Origin: Arion vulgaris
Taxonomy: Eukaryota > Mollusca > Gastropoda > Stylommatophora > Arionidae
Reading direction: 5' to 3'
DNA: 64,000 nucleotides
Assembly (NCBI GenBank): GCA_020796225.1
Contig: CM036758.1
Span: 65,131,774-65,195,773, forward strand
Shown here: positions 31,841-42,679 of the stretch, piece after piece
Position numbering within the stretch: the first letter of the stretch is position 1
How the letters are laid out: each line of letters begins with the position of its first letter
Made by a program: the position numbers and the translations under genes
The notes under the pieces: generated by a model
Database searches by the model: none
Seen by the model: only the letters and a program-made list of their open reading frames with translations
Told to the model about the DNA's origin: nothing

Positions 31841-32029
31841 TGGAAACTAATTCTTTGATGAAAACTGCTAGGATGTGGACATGAGAGGATACACGAAAAC
31901 ATGGAGACACAACACGACCTGGATGGGAACAGTAAACTAACAACTGAAAGGAATGAATCAACAGTTGGAACATAATACAGAGGAAAGTCAAGAACAGAGA
32001 AAAATGGTATGCATTTGTTGCTGTCATGT

Positions 32030-32280
32030 GATAAGTGCATGGATAAGATGTCAGCCAAATTATAAACTAGCCTAGTCAAATAATAAAATAAATAATGGGA
32101 ATCATATATAAATATCTTTATATGTATGCGATATCACAGCCATTTATTCGTTTTCTTATTCCAAATGAAAATCATGACAAAAACATGGCAATATTCATGA
32201 TTAGAATCGTTACAACACTGAAGTGATTTTAATCTCTTATATCGTATATTTTTCTTGATGGGAGCTTACCAGTTTACAAT
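32030..32280 (+). repeat. Unclassified dispersed repeat, copy 2 of 2
   Basis: GATAAGATGTCAGCCAAATT, AATGGGAATCATATATAAAT, ATTCATGATTAGAATCGTTA and TACCAGTTTACAATTTC match copy 1 at 28985. A 16-base extra segment lies around 32110. Confidence 0.8.
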
Positions 32281-33073
32281 TTCTTGAGGATAACATTTCA
32301 TTCAATGCAAGAGGAGTCACAAAGCAGAGAGAGAGAGAGAGAGAGAGACATAGAGAGAACGAGAGAGAGATATATATACAAGTGAAAGAATAAGCTACAT
32401 AAGATATCCTTGATAATGTGTTAGTTGAAAAACAAGAAGACGTTGTGTTAAGGACGAAATGTAAAGAGAAGACTGATGTTGCGAAACGAAGTAAAAACAA
32501 AAGAAATATTAAGAAAATTGAGAGGAGCAGAAGGTCAAATCTGAAGATATCACGGATCATAATTTAATCAATAAAAAACATCTCCAGCAATCATTGTAAT
32601 GTCTCTCATTTATCTTTCTTGGTCAAGCCCTTGCCAGGAGCCAGTTCTCAGCTTCCGCTAGGAATTCAGAAATGTGAACACTTGGGTTTCCTGCCCAATT
32701 TCTGATTTAAAGAGGAATTCAAATTGTCATAATGAAGAGGTATTCTTGTCACAGGAAACAGAGATGTCAAACATTCTTCTCTATAAAAATGATTGGCACA
32801 CTCGTTGTCATTCTAATAGCACCCATTGTCACAGCAATATTTCAATACACATTATTAATACAAGCAGTTGAATTAAAGATAAATCAAAGACAAAATGCAC
32901 AGAAAAAAATGATTTAAAAATATATTTCAAAACAACGATGTCAAGGACAACAAAATTAAGTTTGATAGTTTTATTCATACAACTTAATTTCATTGTCAGT
33001 TTGGTGTGTACGAACACGTCGGGCAGGCGGGCGTCAGTGTGGTTTAGTGACAGTGCACAGTCTTCAATAACAT
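32281..33073. other. Unclassified DNA with (GA)n and a SINE-2 remnant
   Basis: A (GA)n run spans 32325-32350. ACGAACACGTCGGGCAGGCG at about 33010 resembles the minus-strand head of SINE-2 (ACGAACACGCTGGGCAGACG), so a 5' fragment may sit there. No coding region. Confidence 0.4.
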
Positions 33074-33085
33074 ACGTCTAGGGTT

Positions 33086-33466
33086 ATCTAGATATTTTCT
33101 CAGAGATACCTGATCTCAGTGTAGGTGAGATCGAGTACCTAGTCCTATCAGAGATGGAGAACAAAACGTAGGTCCCGTGTTCAATTTGATCACGTAAAAG
33201 AAACCTTAAGAGTTCTAAAATCGAGAAGAGCAAGCTGACAAGCAGCTGCCCAAGCAAAATTCATTAACAAAATTCAAAATAAAATTACTACGAAAATATA
33301 TTTATCATCTTCAAAATTACATCGGGGACCCTCGCCGGTGCTCCTGAGTTCGTGCACTGAAGTTGAGATCTTCCTGTGAAAGATATCGGAACACACATGA
33401 TTACTCACCGAAGTTCAATATCGATGGGCATATCAATCAATTAATCAATCAATCAATCAATCAAAC
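33086..33466 (+). mobile_element. SINE-3 copy with 12-bp target-site duplication
   Basis: ACGTCTAGGGTT flanks the element at 33074-33085 and 33467-33478. Order on + : ATCTAGATATTTTCTCAGAG, CCTAGTCCTATCAGAGATGG, TAGGTCCCGTGTTCAATTTG, CATCGGGGACCCTCGCCGGT, GTTCGTGCACTGAAGTTGAG and the tail AATCAATCAATCAATCAATC. This copy fixes the direction of the family: the (AATC)n run is the 3' tail. The tRNA-like head is missing (5' truncation). Confidence 0.93.
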
Positions 33467-33609
33467 ACGTCTAGGGTTCGTTTCTCAATACGATCGTCCC
33501 ATGTAAAATATTGACGCCAGAGATATTGAGTCAAGTATTGACTGTGTAATCATATTGATTCTCTCACTTTCAGATGGGAATGCAACTGATCATAAACATG
33601 AAGGTGTTT

Positions 33610-33730
33610 TCTCTGGTCCATGTCTGTATCAGTAGCTCCTTCACCAAATGTCTGTCTATGAAGTTGTTTACTCTGATCCATGTCTGTATCAGTACCTCCT
33701 TCACCAAATGTCTGTCTATACTGAAACGTT
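33610..33730. repeat. 60-bp duplication, 2 copies
   Basis: TCCATGTCTGTATCAGTAGC, TCCTTCACCAAATGTCTGTC, TATGAAGTTGTTTACTCTGA, repeated once with a few changes. Confidence 0.88.
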
Positions 33731-33789
33731 GTCATATATCATATTATACAATAATATAAATATTGTTTCATGTACAACATAATACAACA

Positions 33790-33960
33790 GTTATTGGTTA
33801 TTTGTTACTAAAATGGCGTCATTGGACTCCATGCAGACTCATAGGTGCTCAGTCTCGCCAAGAGATATCGAAGAGTTTGCATACTGATGGTTCCGTGACT
33901 CGCTGATTAAACACACCTCTCACTCTGCCTCTCAGGCATCCAGTTCTACTTGTACAACGG
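33790..33960 (+). repeat. Dispersed repeat, copy 2 of 2
   Basis: Aligns with 16046-16210: ATTTGTTACT, GCAGACTCATAGGTGCTCAG, GCATACTGATGGTTCCG and ACACACCTCTC. It is a low-copy element of unknown type. Confidence 0.6.
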
Positions 33961-34495
33961 GTAACTCCAAACTGCCTAAATCGCTGGATCGATTCAACAT
34001 CTATTTTAGTGTCCTCATCCAACAGACATTCGTGAAGAGATAGAAGAAAACATAATACATATTTACATAAATAGTATGCTTTGTGCATCTTTGGATATTC
34101 CTCTCGTACCGTTATACGTTACGTAGGGTCTGCAAGTAATTTATCCACACCGCTCTGTCCTATCGACACGTGGTTCATTATGCATTACGCTCTAATCCTC
34201 CCCACGTTTTAGATTATACCAGTTGTAATTGTTTGTTTTGTCAGTTTATGTAGATCTCGGTTTACATGTTTGGTAAGGAAATCTAGACCCTGTATGAGGT
34301 ATACGAAATATGTTTACATTTTACAGACGCCTTGTTTCTGATCTACCTCATTATATCAAGCATATACATTTGTAAACATGCTGGAACTGCAAGTATTTTA
34401 TTTCTATATGTATTTGTGTGCAACAATTTGGATTGACTTATCATAACAATTAATTTTAAAACAAAATGGAAATTCGTCTTTAATGCCTAATTTTA
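33961..34495. other. Unclassified AT-rich DNA
   Basis: Nothing recognised. Confidence 0.35.
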
Positions 34496-34765
34496 GTTTA
34501 TTTCAAACATTTGTTGAAACTGACATTAATACATAGAATAACATTTGTTGAACACTGACATAAGTAATACATAAAATGAAACATTTGTTGAAACACTGAC
34601 ATAGAAGTAATACATAGAAATGAAACATTTGTTGAAACACTGACATAGAAGTAATACATAGAAATGAAACATTGTTGAAACACTGCATAAGTAATACATA
34701 GAAATGAAACATTTTTGAAACACTGACATAGAAGTAATACATAGAGATGAAACACTGAAGAAACA
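34496..34765. repeat. 44-bp minisatellite, about 6 copies
   Basis: AAATGAAACATTTGTTGAAA, CACTGACATAGAAGTAATAC, ATAG, with 1-3-base deletions in most units. Confidence 0.92.
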
Positions 34766-35477
34766 GGTACACACAATCTATTCGAGATTTCATATCTTTA
34801 AGTTGGGTTCATGAAACACTGATTTCTTATTGCATAATATCATGTGAAACAAAATACCATATTCTATTTAGACTATGGTGTATGAAGTGCATATCCTTTC
34901 ACATTTCTATCATGCATGAGGTAGGGGGACCAATTCCTTCCTTCCCTCTTGTGTGTAACATCGAGTGTGGTACTGCACATACAATACCATGATGTGTCTA
35001 ATTTGATAAGCGAACGTTCTATGCATTTAGTTAAATCCGTCCGTCCCATTATCCAATAGATACTCTAATAATGTGTTTCTATTTTAGGTCTGAACAATCT
35101 GGAGATGAATCAGGATTTGCCTTTTTCTTACTAGCAACACTTACAGCTTCTATTTTCTTTCCCGATAATCGAATATTGCATTCGTTAATACAAAACCGTC
35201 AACTTGTTGCCCTGTTTGCCGCTAGAATTTGCATATTTTGTCGTCACTAAGAAAGCTTCTGTTGCAGTCGAAAATTTGTTGGAATTAATTTGTGGCTCTA
35301 GAAATAATAAAATGATGAACTTCATATCAAAATAGATTGGAGCCCCAAGAGTGAAATATGAGCTTTGACACTGTCTGACATATACGTAAACACACATTTC
35401 ATATTCAATTTCGAGCAATTTTCACTGTCAAATTGTGACAAAATATTTTTGATAACGAATAGGAAAAATTTTTGCTG
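34766..35477. other. Unclassified AT-rich DNA
   Basis: Short frames only. Nothing recognised. Confidence 0.35.
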
Positions 35478-35605
35478 TCATCATCAAATAGTTTTTCTTG
35501 CGCAGAACTTTGCCGCCATGACAGTCCTTCAGAATCTCTATCATGTCTAACTCGTACAGTCTCTACTATTGAAAAGCTTTCGATATTTTTCATATCTCTC
35601 AGTAA
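35478..35605 (-). pseudogene. LINE-a extreme 3' end (minus)
   Basis: GTCATCATCAAATAGTTTTT, GCGCAGAACTTTGCCGCCA, ACAGTCCTTCAGAATCTC correspond to the inverted 3' end of LINE-a. About 80-120 bp survive, 40 bp from the start of the 42-bp array. Confidence 0.65.
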
Positions 35606-35645
35606 AATTCATTTTAGTGTTTTTTGCCTAGGTTGTCTTTTCTTT

Positions 35646-38150
35646 TTGGAAACATTTCCTTCGCACTTCAATGTCTGCAGTGTTATTCTGGAAACATTTC
35701 CTTGACACTTCAATGTCTGCAGTATTATTCTGGGAAAAATTTCTTGACACTTCAATGCCTGCAGTGTTATTCTGGAAACATTTCCTTGACACTTCAATAC
35801 CTGCAGTGTTATTCTGGAAACATTTCCTTGACACTTCAATGCCTGCAGTCTTATTCTGGAAACATTTCCTTGACACTTCAATGTCTGCAGTGTTATTCTG
35901 GAAACATTTCCTTGACACTTCAATGTCTGCAGTGTTATTCTGGAAACATTTCCTTGACACTTCAATGTCTGCAGTGTTATTCTGGAAACATTTCCTTGAC
36001 ACTTCAATGTCTGCAGTGTTATTCTGGAAACATTTCCTTGACACTTCAATGCCTTCAGTGTTATTCTGGAAACATTTCCTTCGCACTTCAATGTCTGCAG
36101 TGTTATTCTGGAAACATTTCCTTGACACTTCAATGTCTGCAGTGTTATTCTGGAAACATTTCCTTGACACTTCAATGCCTTCAGTGTTATTCTGGAAACA
36201 TTTCCTTCGCACTTCAATGCCTGCAGTGTTATTCTGGAAACATTTCCTTGACACTTCAATGCCTGCAGTGTTATTCTGGAAACATTTCCTTGACACTTCA
36301 ATGCCTGCAGTGTTATTCTGGAAACATTTCCTTGACACTTCAATGCCTTCAGTGTTATTCTGGAAACATTTCCTTGACACTTCAATGTCTGCAGTGTTAT
36401 TCTGGAAACATTTCCTTGACACTTCAATGCCTTCAGTGTTATTCTGGAAACATTTCCTTGACACTTCAATGCCTTCAGTGTTATTCTGGAAACATTTCCT
36501 TGACACTTCAATGCCTTCAGTGTTATTCTGGAAACATTTCCTTGACACTTCAATGCCTGCAGTGTTATTCTGGAAACATTTCCTTGACACTTCAATGCCT
36601 GCAGTGTTATTCTGGAAACATTTCCTTGGCACTTCAATGTCTGCAGTGTTATTCTGGAAACATTTCCTTGACACTTCAATGTCTGCAGTGTTATTCTGGA
36701 AACATTTCCTTGGCACTTCAATGTCTGCAGTGTTATTCTGGAAACATTTCCTTGACACTTCAATGTCTGCAGTGTTATTCTGAAACATTTCTGGCACTTC
36801 AATGCCTGCAGTGTTATTCTGGAAACATTCCTTCGCACTTCAATGTCTGCAGTGTTATTCTGAAACATTTTCCTTGACACTTCAATGCCTTCAGTGTTAT
36901 TCTGAAACATTTCTTGACACTTCAATGCTTCAGTGTTATTCTGGAACATTTCTGACACTTCAATGCCTGCAGTGTTATTCTGAAACATTTCCTTGACACT
37001 TCAATGCCTGCAGTGTTATTCTGGAAACATTTCCTTGACACTTCAATGTCTGCAGTGTTATTCTGGAAACATTTCCTTGGCACTTCAATGTCTGCAGTGT
37101 TATTCTGGAAACATTTCCTTGACACTTCAATGTCTGCAGTGTTATTCTGGAAACATTTCCTTGGCACTTCAATGCCTGCAGTGTTATTCTGGAAACATTT
37201 CCTTGACACTTCAATGCCTGCAGTGTTATTCTGGAAACATTTCATTGACACTTCAATGTCTGCAGTGTTATTCTGGAAACATTCTCTGACACTTCAATGT
37301 CTGAGTGTTATTCTGAAACATTTCCTTGGCACTTCAATGCCTGCAGTGTTATTCTGGAAACATTTCCTTGACACTTCAATGCCTTCAGTGTTATTCTGGA
37401 AACATTTCCTTGACACTTCAATGCCTTCAGTGTTATTCTGGAAACATTTCCTTGACACTTCAATGCCTGCAGTGTTATTCTGGAAACATTTCCTTGACAC
37501 TTCAATGCCTGCAGTGTTATTCTGGAAACATTTCCTTGACACTTCAATGCCTGCAGTGTTATTCTGGAAACATTTCCTTGACACTTCAATGCCTTCAGTG
37601 TTATTCTGGAAACATTTCCTTCGCACTTCAATGCCTGCAGTGTTATTCTGGAAACATTTCCTTGACACTTCAATGCCTTCAGTGTTATTCTGGAAACATT
37701 TCCTTGACACTTCAATGCCTTCAGTGTTATTCTGGAAACATTTCCTTGACACTTCAATGCCTGCAGTGTTATTCTGGAAACATTTCCTTGACACTTCAAT
37801 GCCTGCAGTGTTATTCTGGAAACATTTCCTTGGCACTTCAATGTCTGCAGTGTTATTCTGGAAACATTTCCTTGACACTTCAATGTCTGCAGTGTTATTC
37901 TGGAAACATTTCCTTGGCACTTCAATGTCTGCAGTGTTATTCTGGAAACATTTCCTTGACACTTCAATGTCTGCAGTGTTATTCTGGAAACATTTCCTTG
38001 GCACTTCAATGCCTGCAGTGTTATTCTGGAAACATTTCCTTGGCACTTCAATGCCTGCAGTGTTATTCTGGAAACATTTCCTTGGCACTTCAATGCCTGC
38101 AGTGTTATTCTGGAAACATTTCATTGACACTACAATGTCTGCAGTGCTAT
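35646..38150. repeat. 42-bp satellite, about 60 copies
   Basis: ATGTCTGCAGTGTTATTCTG, GAAACATTTCCTTGACACTT, CA. Three informative positions vary: ATGTCT/ATGCCT, CTGCAG/CTTCAG and TTGACAC/TTGGCAC/TTCGCAC. Because 42 is a multiple of three and the consensus lacks stops in most frames, frames of up to 459 codons stay open on both strands (for example 35609-36988 minus and 37004-38284 plus). Units with 1-3-base deletions cluster at 36780-37000 and 37270-37320 and break these frames. I do not regard any as a gene. Confidence 0.97.
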
Positions 38151-38189
38151 TTTTGGTTATTTATTCTCAGTGCATGCTGAACACCTGTT

Positions 38190-38285
38190 TATTTGTCTGT
38201 CTGTCTATCATTCTGTCTATCTGCTTTTCTGTCTGTCTATCAGTCTGTCTATCTGTGTGTCTGTATGTCGGTTGGTCTGTCTGAT
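38190..38285. repeat. (TCTG)n/(TCTA)n microsatellite
   Basis: GTCTGTCTGTCTATC with interruptions, immediately after the 42-bp array. Confidence 0.85.
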
Positions 38286-38394
38286 GATCTATTTACAGCA
38301 GTCCCTGCGGTATAACAACTCACTCAGGACACTGTTTTATATATTTTTAATACATTCCATATGCGACTGCCATCAATTTACATCGATATAAGTA

Positions 38395-38620
38395 CATGTG
38401 ATGAGGAAGGGAGGTTGAGAACATACAGTGAGAACCGGTAAAATCGAGGGTAGACGAGACAGAGGAAGACAGAGAGAGACAATTTTGGATAGCCTGACTT
38501 CATTGCAAGGTAGATCGCCAACATCTGAGTTGATAGCAAACACCGAAGACATATATTTGTAGAGATCCATGATCGCCTACGCCAGCCGGCACGTCACCTG
38601 TTGATGATGATAAGTACATG
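38395..38620 (+). pseudogene. LINE 3' end fragment (family unassigned)
   Basis: GRQRETILDSLTSLQGRSPT at about 38461, then after a stop RSMIAYASRHVT (about 38563), followed by GTTGATGATGATAAG. The ending Arg-x-Met-Ile-Ala-x-Ala plus short (GAT)n tail is that of many LINE ORF2 C-termini. About 200 bp survive. Confidence 0.6.
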
Positions 38621-38860
38621 CCGAATGTGAATCCAACTTATTCATACAATCACTGTTTTTGCATCTGCTTGGGACCTCTATGGCATTCATATACAATGTT
38701 CGTGGTTGTCTACTGAAGTAAAATGATGATGGTACAAATATACAACAAATAAATTAATCAATTAATAAAATCAATCGATCAATCAATCGCTTTTCAAACA
38801 CATGCTATTTTTAAAAATGCATCTACAATTTAATTTAGGCTAGACATTTTTATATTTGAA
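38621..38860. other. Unclassified DNA with (AATC)n
   Basis: AATCAATTAATAAAATCAAT and CGATCAATCAATC at about 38756-38790 may be a decayed SINE-3 tail. Nothing else. Confidence 0.3.
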
Positions 38861-38882
38861 CAGAATATTGAGTGTTGCAGGA

Positions 38883-38939
<57 letters not shown>

Positions 38940-38961
38940 TGCAACACTCAGTATTCTTCTG
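38861..38961. repeat. Long palindrome with (AT)n centre
   Basis: CAGAATATTGAGTGTTGCA (38861-38879) pairs with TGCAACACTCAGTATTC (38940-38956) with one mismatch, and the (AT)n between them is self-complementary. The whole 100 bp could form one hairpin or cruciform. Confidence 0.9.
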
Positions 38962-39027
38962 TAGTACCATTCAAGGTAGTCTCATTAATTGTATAATTAA
39001 GACACACTTAATTGTTGACTATGTCGA

Positions 39028-39120
39028 GATAATTCACTGTCCAGTGTTCTGTTATTGTAGATTCTGTAGACATATATATTCACTGTCCAGTGTTCTGTTA
39101 TTGTAGATTCTGTAGACAGA
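39028..39120. repeat. 45-bp duplication, 2 copies
   Basis: TTCACTGTCCAGTGTTCTGT, TATTGTAGATTCTGTAGACA, TATAT occurs twice in tandem. Confidence 0.9.
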
Positions 39121-39194
39121 TATATTCTTCTTTTGTCGTCACACTACTACCGGGATGTTGCCCAGTGTCATGGTTTTCTGTTTCTGTCTTGCGC

Positions 39195-39560
39195 TGTTCT
39201 AGTGACTTGGGTGATTGTTATTTTTGCTCTTTGTCAGGATTATGCTATGCCGTCTAACCATCTTTTTCGTGGTCTTCCTCTTGCCTTCTTTCACGATGTT
39301 CTGTCGTAGAAGACTGTATACTGTGGAGTTTGAATGTATTCTTATTAAGTAGCCAAACCACTTCATTCTCTCTTTCTCAATGTAATTCAAGCAAGGTTCT
39401 GTGTCAACTTTTTTCTTATGCTGATGTTGGTGACTGTCTTTTCTGGTGTTGTTGGTAACTTTTCGCAGGCAGCTCATTTCACATGCAGTTATTTTTTGTG
39501 ACTGCGCTTTGCTCATTGTCCATGAACCTGCCATATTCTTTCATGTTAATACACAACTCA
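39195..39560 (-). pseudogene. LINE-c 3' end (minus)
   Basis: An open minus-strand stretch of 111 codons reads SWTMSKAQSQKITACEMSCL, RKVTNN, then NYIEKERMKWFGYLIRIHSN, KEGKRKTTKKMVRR and a Lys/Asn-rich end. EMxCLRxVTxxTRKD and KWFGYLxRI are diagnostic of LINE-c (compare 10357-10520). The adjacent copy at 41420-42960 is the same region expanded by arrays. Confidence 0.8.
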
Positions 39561-39693
39561 TTTATTTGCCGAGACATGGAGGTGATCGTGTTGAGAGTTT
39601 GGGAGATGAGACAATTATACAGTTTCAGAAAAAACTGAGGTACTTATTCTTATCTTTGTAGTTCTGAAAATGTGTCTAATGTCTCTGTACTAT

Positions 39694-39861
39694 AGGTGAC
39701 AGGCCCCCTGTGCGTGCGGTTCAACTCCGCGGGCTGGCAGAAAAGTCACAGGTTCTCCAGATTTACTGTGTTCGTGGCCCCGAACGGAAGGGTTAAGATG
39801 TCCATGGCACCGAGCCGAAGAGCTGAAAGCTCAAGTGCTTCTGGATCGGAAAAACCAAAAC
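39694..39861 (+). mobile_element. SINE-2 copy, 5'-truncated
   Basis: The B-box CGGTTCAACTCCGCGGG, then TACTGTGTTCGTGGCCCCGA, TGTCCATGGCACCGAGCCGA, AGAGCTGAAAGCTCAAGTGC and TTCTGG. The A-box half is lost. Confidence 0.88.
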
Positions 39862-39979
39862 AAGAATTCCAGATAAACAGAAATAATTTCACCACTTCGT
39901 CCTTTCGAGCCCATACACTGGGTCGTGTTATTGTTTTGGTTATTATAACGAGACTATTTCAGTATAGATTGTAATATAA

Positions 39980-40394
39980 TATATATTGATTGTTTGATTG
40001 GTAGTACCATCATTAGTGAACTTCGGTGAGTTACCATGTGTGTTCCGATCTCTTTCTTACACAGGAAAATCTCAGCTGCAGTGCACGCACTCCGTTGCAC
40101 CGACGAGACTCCCCAATGTAATTGTGAAGATAGTGAAGATATTTTTGTAGGAATTCTTTTATTTTACATCTTTTCTAATAAATTTTTCCCGGGCAGTGAC
40201 TTTTCATTCTGCTCTTCTCGATTGTGAACTGCCAAGGGTACTTTGAAGTGCTCAAATTGAACAAGCGATATACGTCTTTGCGTTCGTCTCCGACATAATT
40301 AGGAACGGGATCTCTGAAAAATATCCACTAGGAGCGAACCAAGTACCTTTGACACGGAAGAAAATCACCTAACCTCGACGTTACAGAGACCACC
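39980..40394 (-). mobile_element. SINE-3 copy, full length, target-site duplication visible
   Basis: ATTGTAATATAA (39968-39979) and ATTGCAATATAA (40395-40406) flank it (11 of 12). The inverted tail is TTGATTGTTTGATTGG. The body has CATGTGTGTTCCGATCTCTT, GTGCACGCACTCCGTTGCAC and CGTTCGTCTCCGACATAATT. The minus-strand head holds CGTCGAGGTTAGGTGATTTT (A-box-like) and GGTACTTGGTTCGCTCC (B-box-like). A 63-codon frame inside is chance. Confidence 0.9.
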
Positions 40395-40406
40395 ATTGCA
40401 ATATAA

Positions 40407-40608
40407 ATGTCTTTAGAGGTAACTATAATTAGAAGACATGTTTTGGAAAACTGTTAGATTTTACAAACAGGACACTTAACTTGGTAGTACCATATATGGT
40501 GTTATGCTGTAACTTGGTATCAGTATTAGATTGGTCATAGGGATGACATCCATCACATGTCATCCTAGTAGACCTAATCAGTATGACATGTGGTTCGTCA
40601 TGTGCATT
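40407..40608. other. Unclassified DNA
   Basis: Nothing recognised. Confidence 0.3.
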
Positions 40609-40623
40609 GCCAACGCTCAAATT

Positions 40624-40833
40624 TTTAAATTATTTTTTCCGATCCAGAAGCACTTGAGCTTTTCAGCTCTTCGGCTCGGTGCCATGGACATCGTAACCCT
40701 TCGGTTCGGTGCCAATAACACCGTAAATCTGGGGAATCTGTGGCTTTTTCTGCCATCCCGCGGAATTGAACCCGCACACACAGAGGGATAGTCACCCGTA
40801 GTTCAACGCGCTACGAACACGCTGGTCAGACGG
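40624..40833 (-). mobile_element. SINE-2 copy with 15-bp target-site duplication
   Basis: GCCAACGCTCAAATT stands at 40609-40623 and 40834-40848. The body is over 95% like the copy at 10946 (GCTTTTCAGCTCTTCGGCTC, ACATCGTAACCCTTCGGTTC, CGCGGAATTGAACCCGCACA). Full length, minus strand, with a T-rich (inverted A) tail at 40621-40638. Confidence 0.94.
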
Positions 40834-40848
40834 GCCAACGCTCAAATT

Positions 40849-41004
40849 AAGCGCACCTGCTCACAAACTACTACCATCGTGTTGTGTGTAATTATCTACT
40901 CTATCCAAATTGAGTTCTCTAGAGTCAGCTTACATTACTGCCATATATTTTCTTGAGAATGTAATGACACATGTATAATTATATTTATCGATATAATGAA
41001 AGAC
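40849..41004. other. Unclassified DNA
   Basis: Nothing recognised. Confidence 0.3.
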
Positions 41005-41310
41005 TTCAGTAAAACTATGTAGCAATGGCGAAACACGTACACACAAAGTAGTGTCAATATAGATTCATTCAAAATTCATTCCAAATACACGAAAAACAAA
41101 GGACTATAGTTTTACAAAATGCAAATAAAATAACAATACCCAGCAACATTATTTGATTATATATATATAGTCTGCAGTATAAGAAGTGAATTTCTCATCT
41201 TATATTGTATTCTTTACTTGATAAAGGCATTTTGTTCGAAACGTCATTGTGTACTGTTATTGTTTTTGTATTTTGTAAAACTACAGTTCTTTGTTTTTAT
41301 TTGTTTCGCT
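41005..41310. mobile_element. Penelope-like inverted pair of terminal repeats
   Basis: Left arm (antisense): CAGTAAAACTATGTAGCAAT, GCGAAACACGTACACACAAA, and after a 45-base interruption CTATAGTTTTACAAAATGCA. Right arm (sense): TTGATAAAGGCATTTTGTTC GAAACGTCATTG, TGTATTTTGTAAAACTACAG and TGTTTCGCTATT. The same head-to-head arrangement occurs at 58200-58436. No reverse transcriptase or GIY-YIG domain is present. Confidence 0.5.
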
Positions 41311-41584
41311 ATTTCTATTTCTACAATTAATCTTAATTTTAGAGGAAGCCAAAGTTGAATGTCAACTATGATATGCACTAAAATTGCACCCCAAATAAAA
41401 AATATGGTGGCCATCTTTTCTTTTGTCATTGCACAGTGACATGGTTGTTGTCCAGTGTCATGGGTTTTCAATGCTGTCTTGTGCTGCTTTAGTGGCTTGG
41501 GGGATAGTTATGTGTGTCTTTTCACAGCATTCTTCAATCTTGTCTTGTATTGATTTAGTGGCTTGGGGGATAGTTATGTGTGTC

Positions 41585-42505
41585 TTTTGACAGGATTCGT
41601 CTATGTCACATATCTTTTTCGTGATCTTTGACAGCATTCTTCAATGCCAACTATCTTGTTCGTTGTCTTTGACAGCATTCTTCTATGTCATCTATTTTGT
41701 TTGTTGTCTTTGACAACATTCTTCTATGCCATCTATCTTGTTTGTTGTCTTTGACAGGATTCTTCAATGCCACCTATCTTGTTTGTTGTCTTTGACAGGA
41801 TTCTGCTATGTCATCTATCTTGTTTGTTGTCTTTGACAGGATTCTGCTATGTCATCTATCTTGTTTGTTGTCTTTGACAGCATTCTTCTATGTCATCTAT
41901 CTTGTTTGTTGTCTTTGACAGCATTCTTCTATGTCATCTATCTTGTTTGTTGTCTTTGACAGCATTCTTCTATGTCATCTATATTGTTTGTTGTCTTTGA
42001 CAGCATTCTGCTATGTCATCTATCTTGTTTGTTGTCTTTGACAGCATTCTTCTATGTCATCTATCTTGTTTGTTGTCTTTGACAACATTCTTCTATTTCA
42101 TCTATCTTGTTTGTTGTCTTTGACAACATTCTTCTATTTCATCTATCTTGTTTGTTGTCTTTGACAGCATTCTTCTATTTCATCTATCTTGTTTGTTGTC
42201 TTTGACAGCATTCTTCTATGCCATATATCTTGTTTGTTGTCTTTGACAGCATTCTTCTATACATATATCTTGTTCGTAGTCTTGACAGCATTCTTCTATG
42301 CCATCTATCTTGTTTGTTGTCTTTGACAGCATTCTTCTATGCCATCTATCTTGTTTGTTGTCTTTGACAGGATTCTTCTATGCCATCTATCTTGTTTGTT
42401 GTCTTTGACAGGATTCTTCTATGTCATCTATCTTGTTCGTAGTCTTTGACATCATTCTTCTATGCCATCTATCTTGTTTGTTGTCTTTGACAGGATTCTG
42501 CTATG
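41585..42505. repeat. 41-bp minisatellite, about 22 copies, inside a LINE
   Basis: CATCTATCTTGTTTGTTGTC, TTTGACAGCATTCTTCTATG, T. Variants include GACAGGATTC, GACAACATTC and TGTCATC/TGCCATC. The seed is recognisable in the unexpanded LINE-c copy as CTTTGTCAGGATTATGCTAT followed by GCCGTCTAACCATCTTTTTC (39230-39269). Confidence 0.95.
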
Positions 42506-42679
42506 ATACCATCGAACCATATTTTACGTGGTCTTCTTGTCGTTTTCTTCCCTTGTGTTCTGTTGTAGAAGACTAGTCATACAATGGAGAGTGGTTACAT
42601 TCTTATTAAGTGGTCGAACATATTTAAGCTTTGTTGTCCCAATGTAATTCAAGAATAGTTCTGTCCCAACTTTCTTGGG

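Noticed and set aside
35609..38284. Frames of up to 459 codons on both strands in the 42-bp array, looking like repeat proteins
   Set aside because: The 42-bp unit lacks stops in several frames, so all stay open together. Substitutions do not favour one frame, and units with 1-3-base deletions break each of them.
38861..38961. Intrinsic terminator
   Set aside because: The hairpin has an (AT)n centre and the window is eukaryotic. A bacterial-type terminator makes no sense here.
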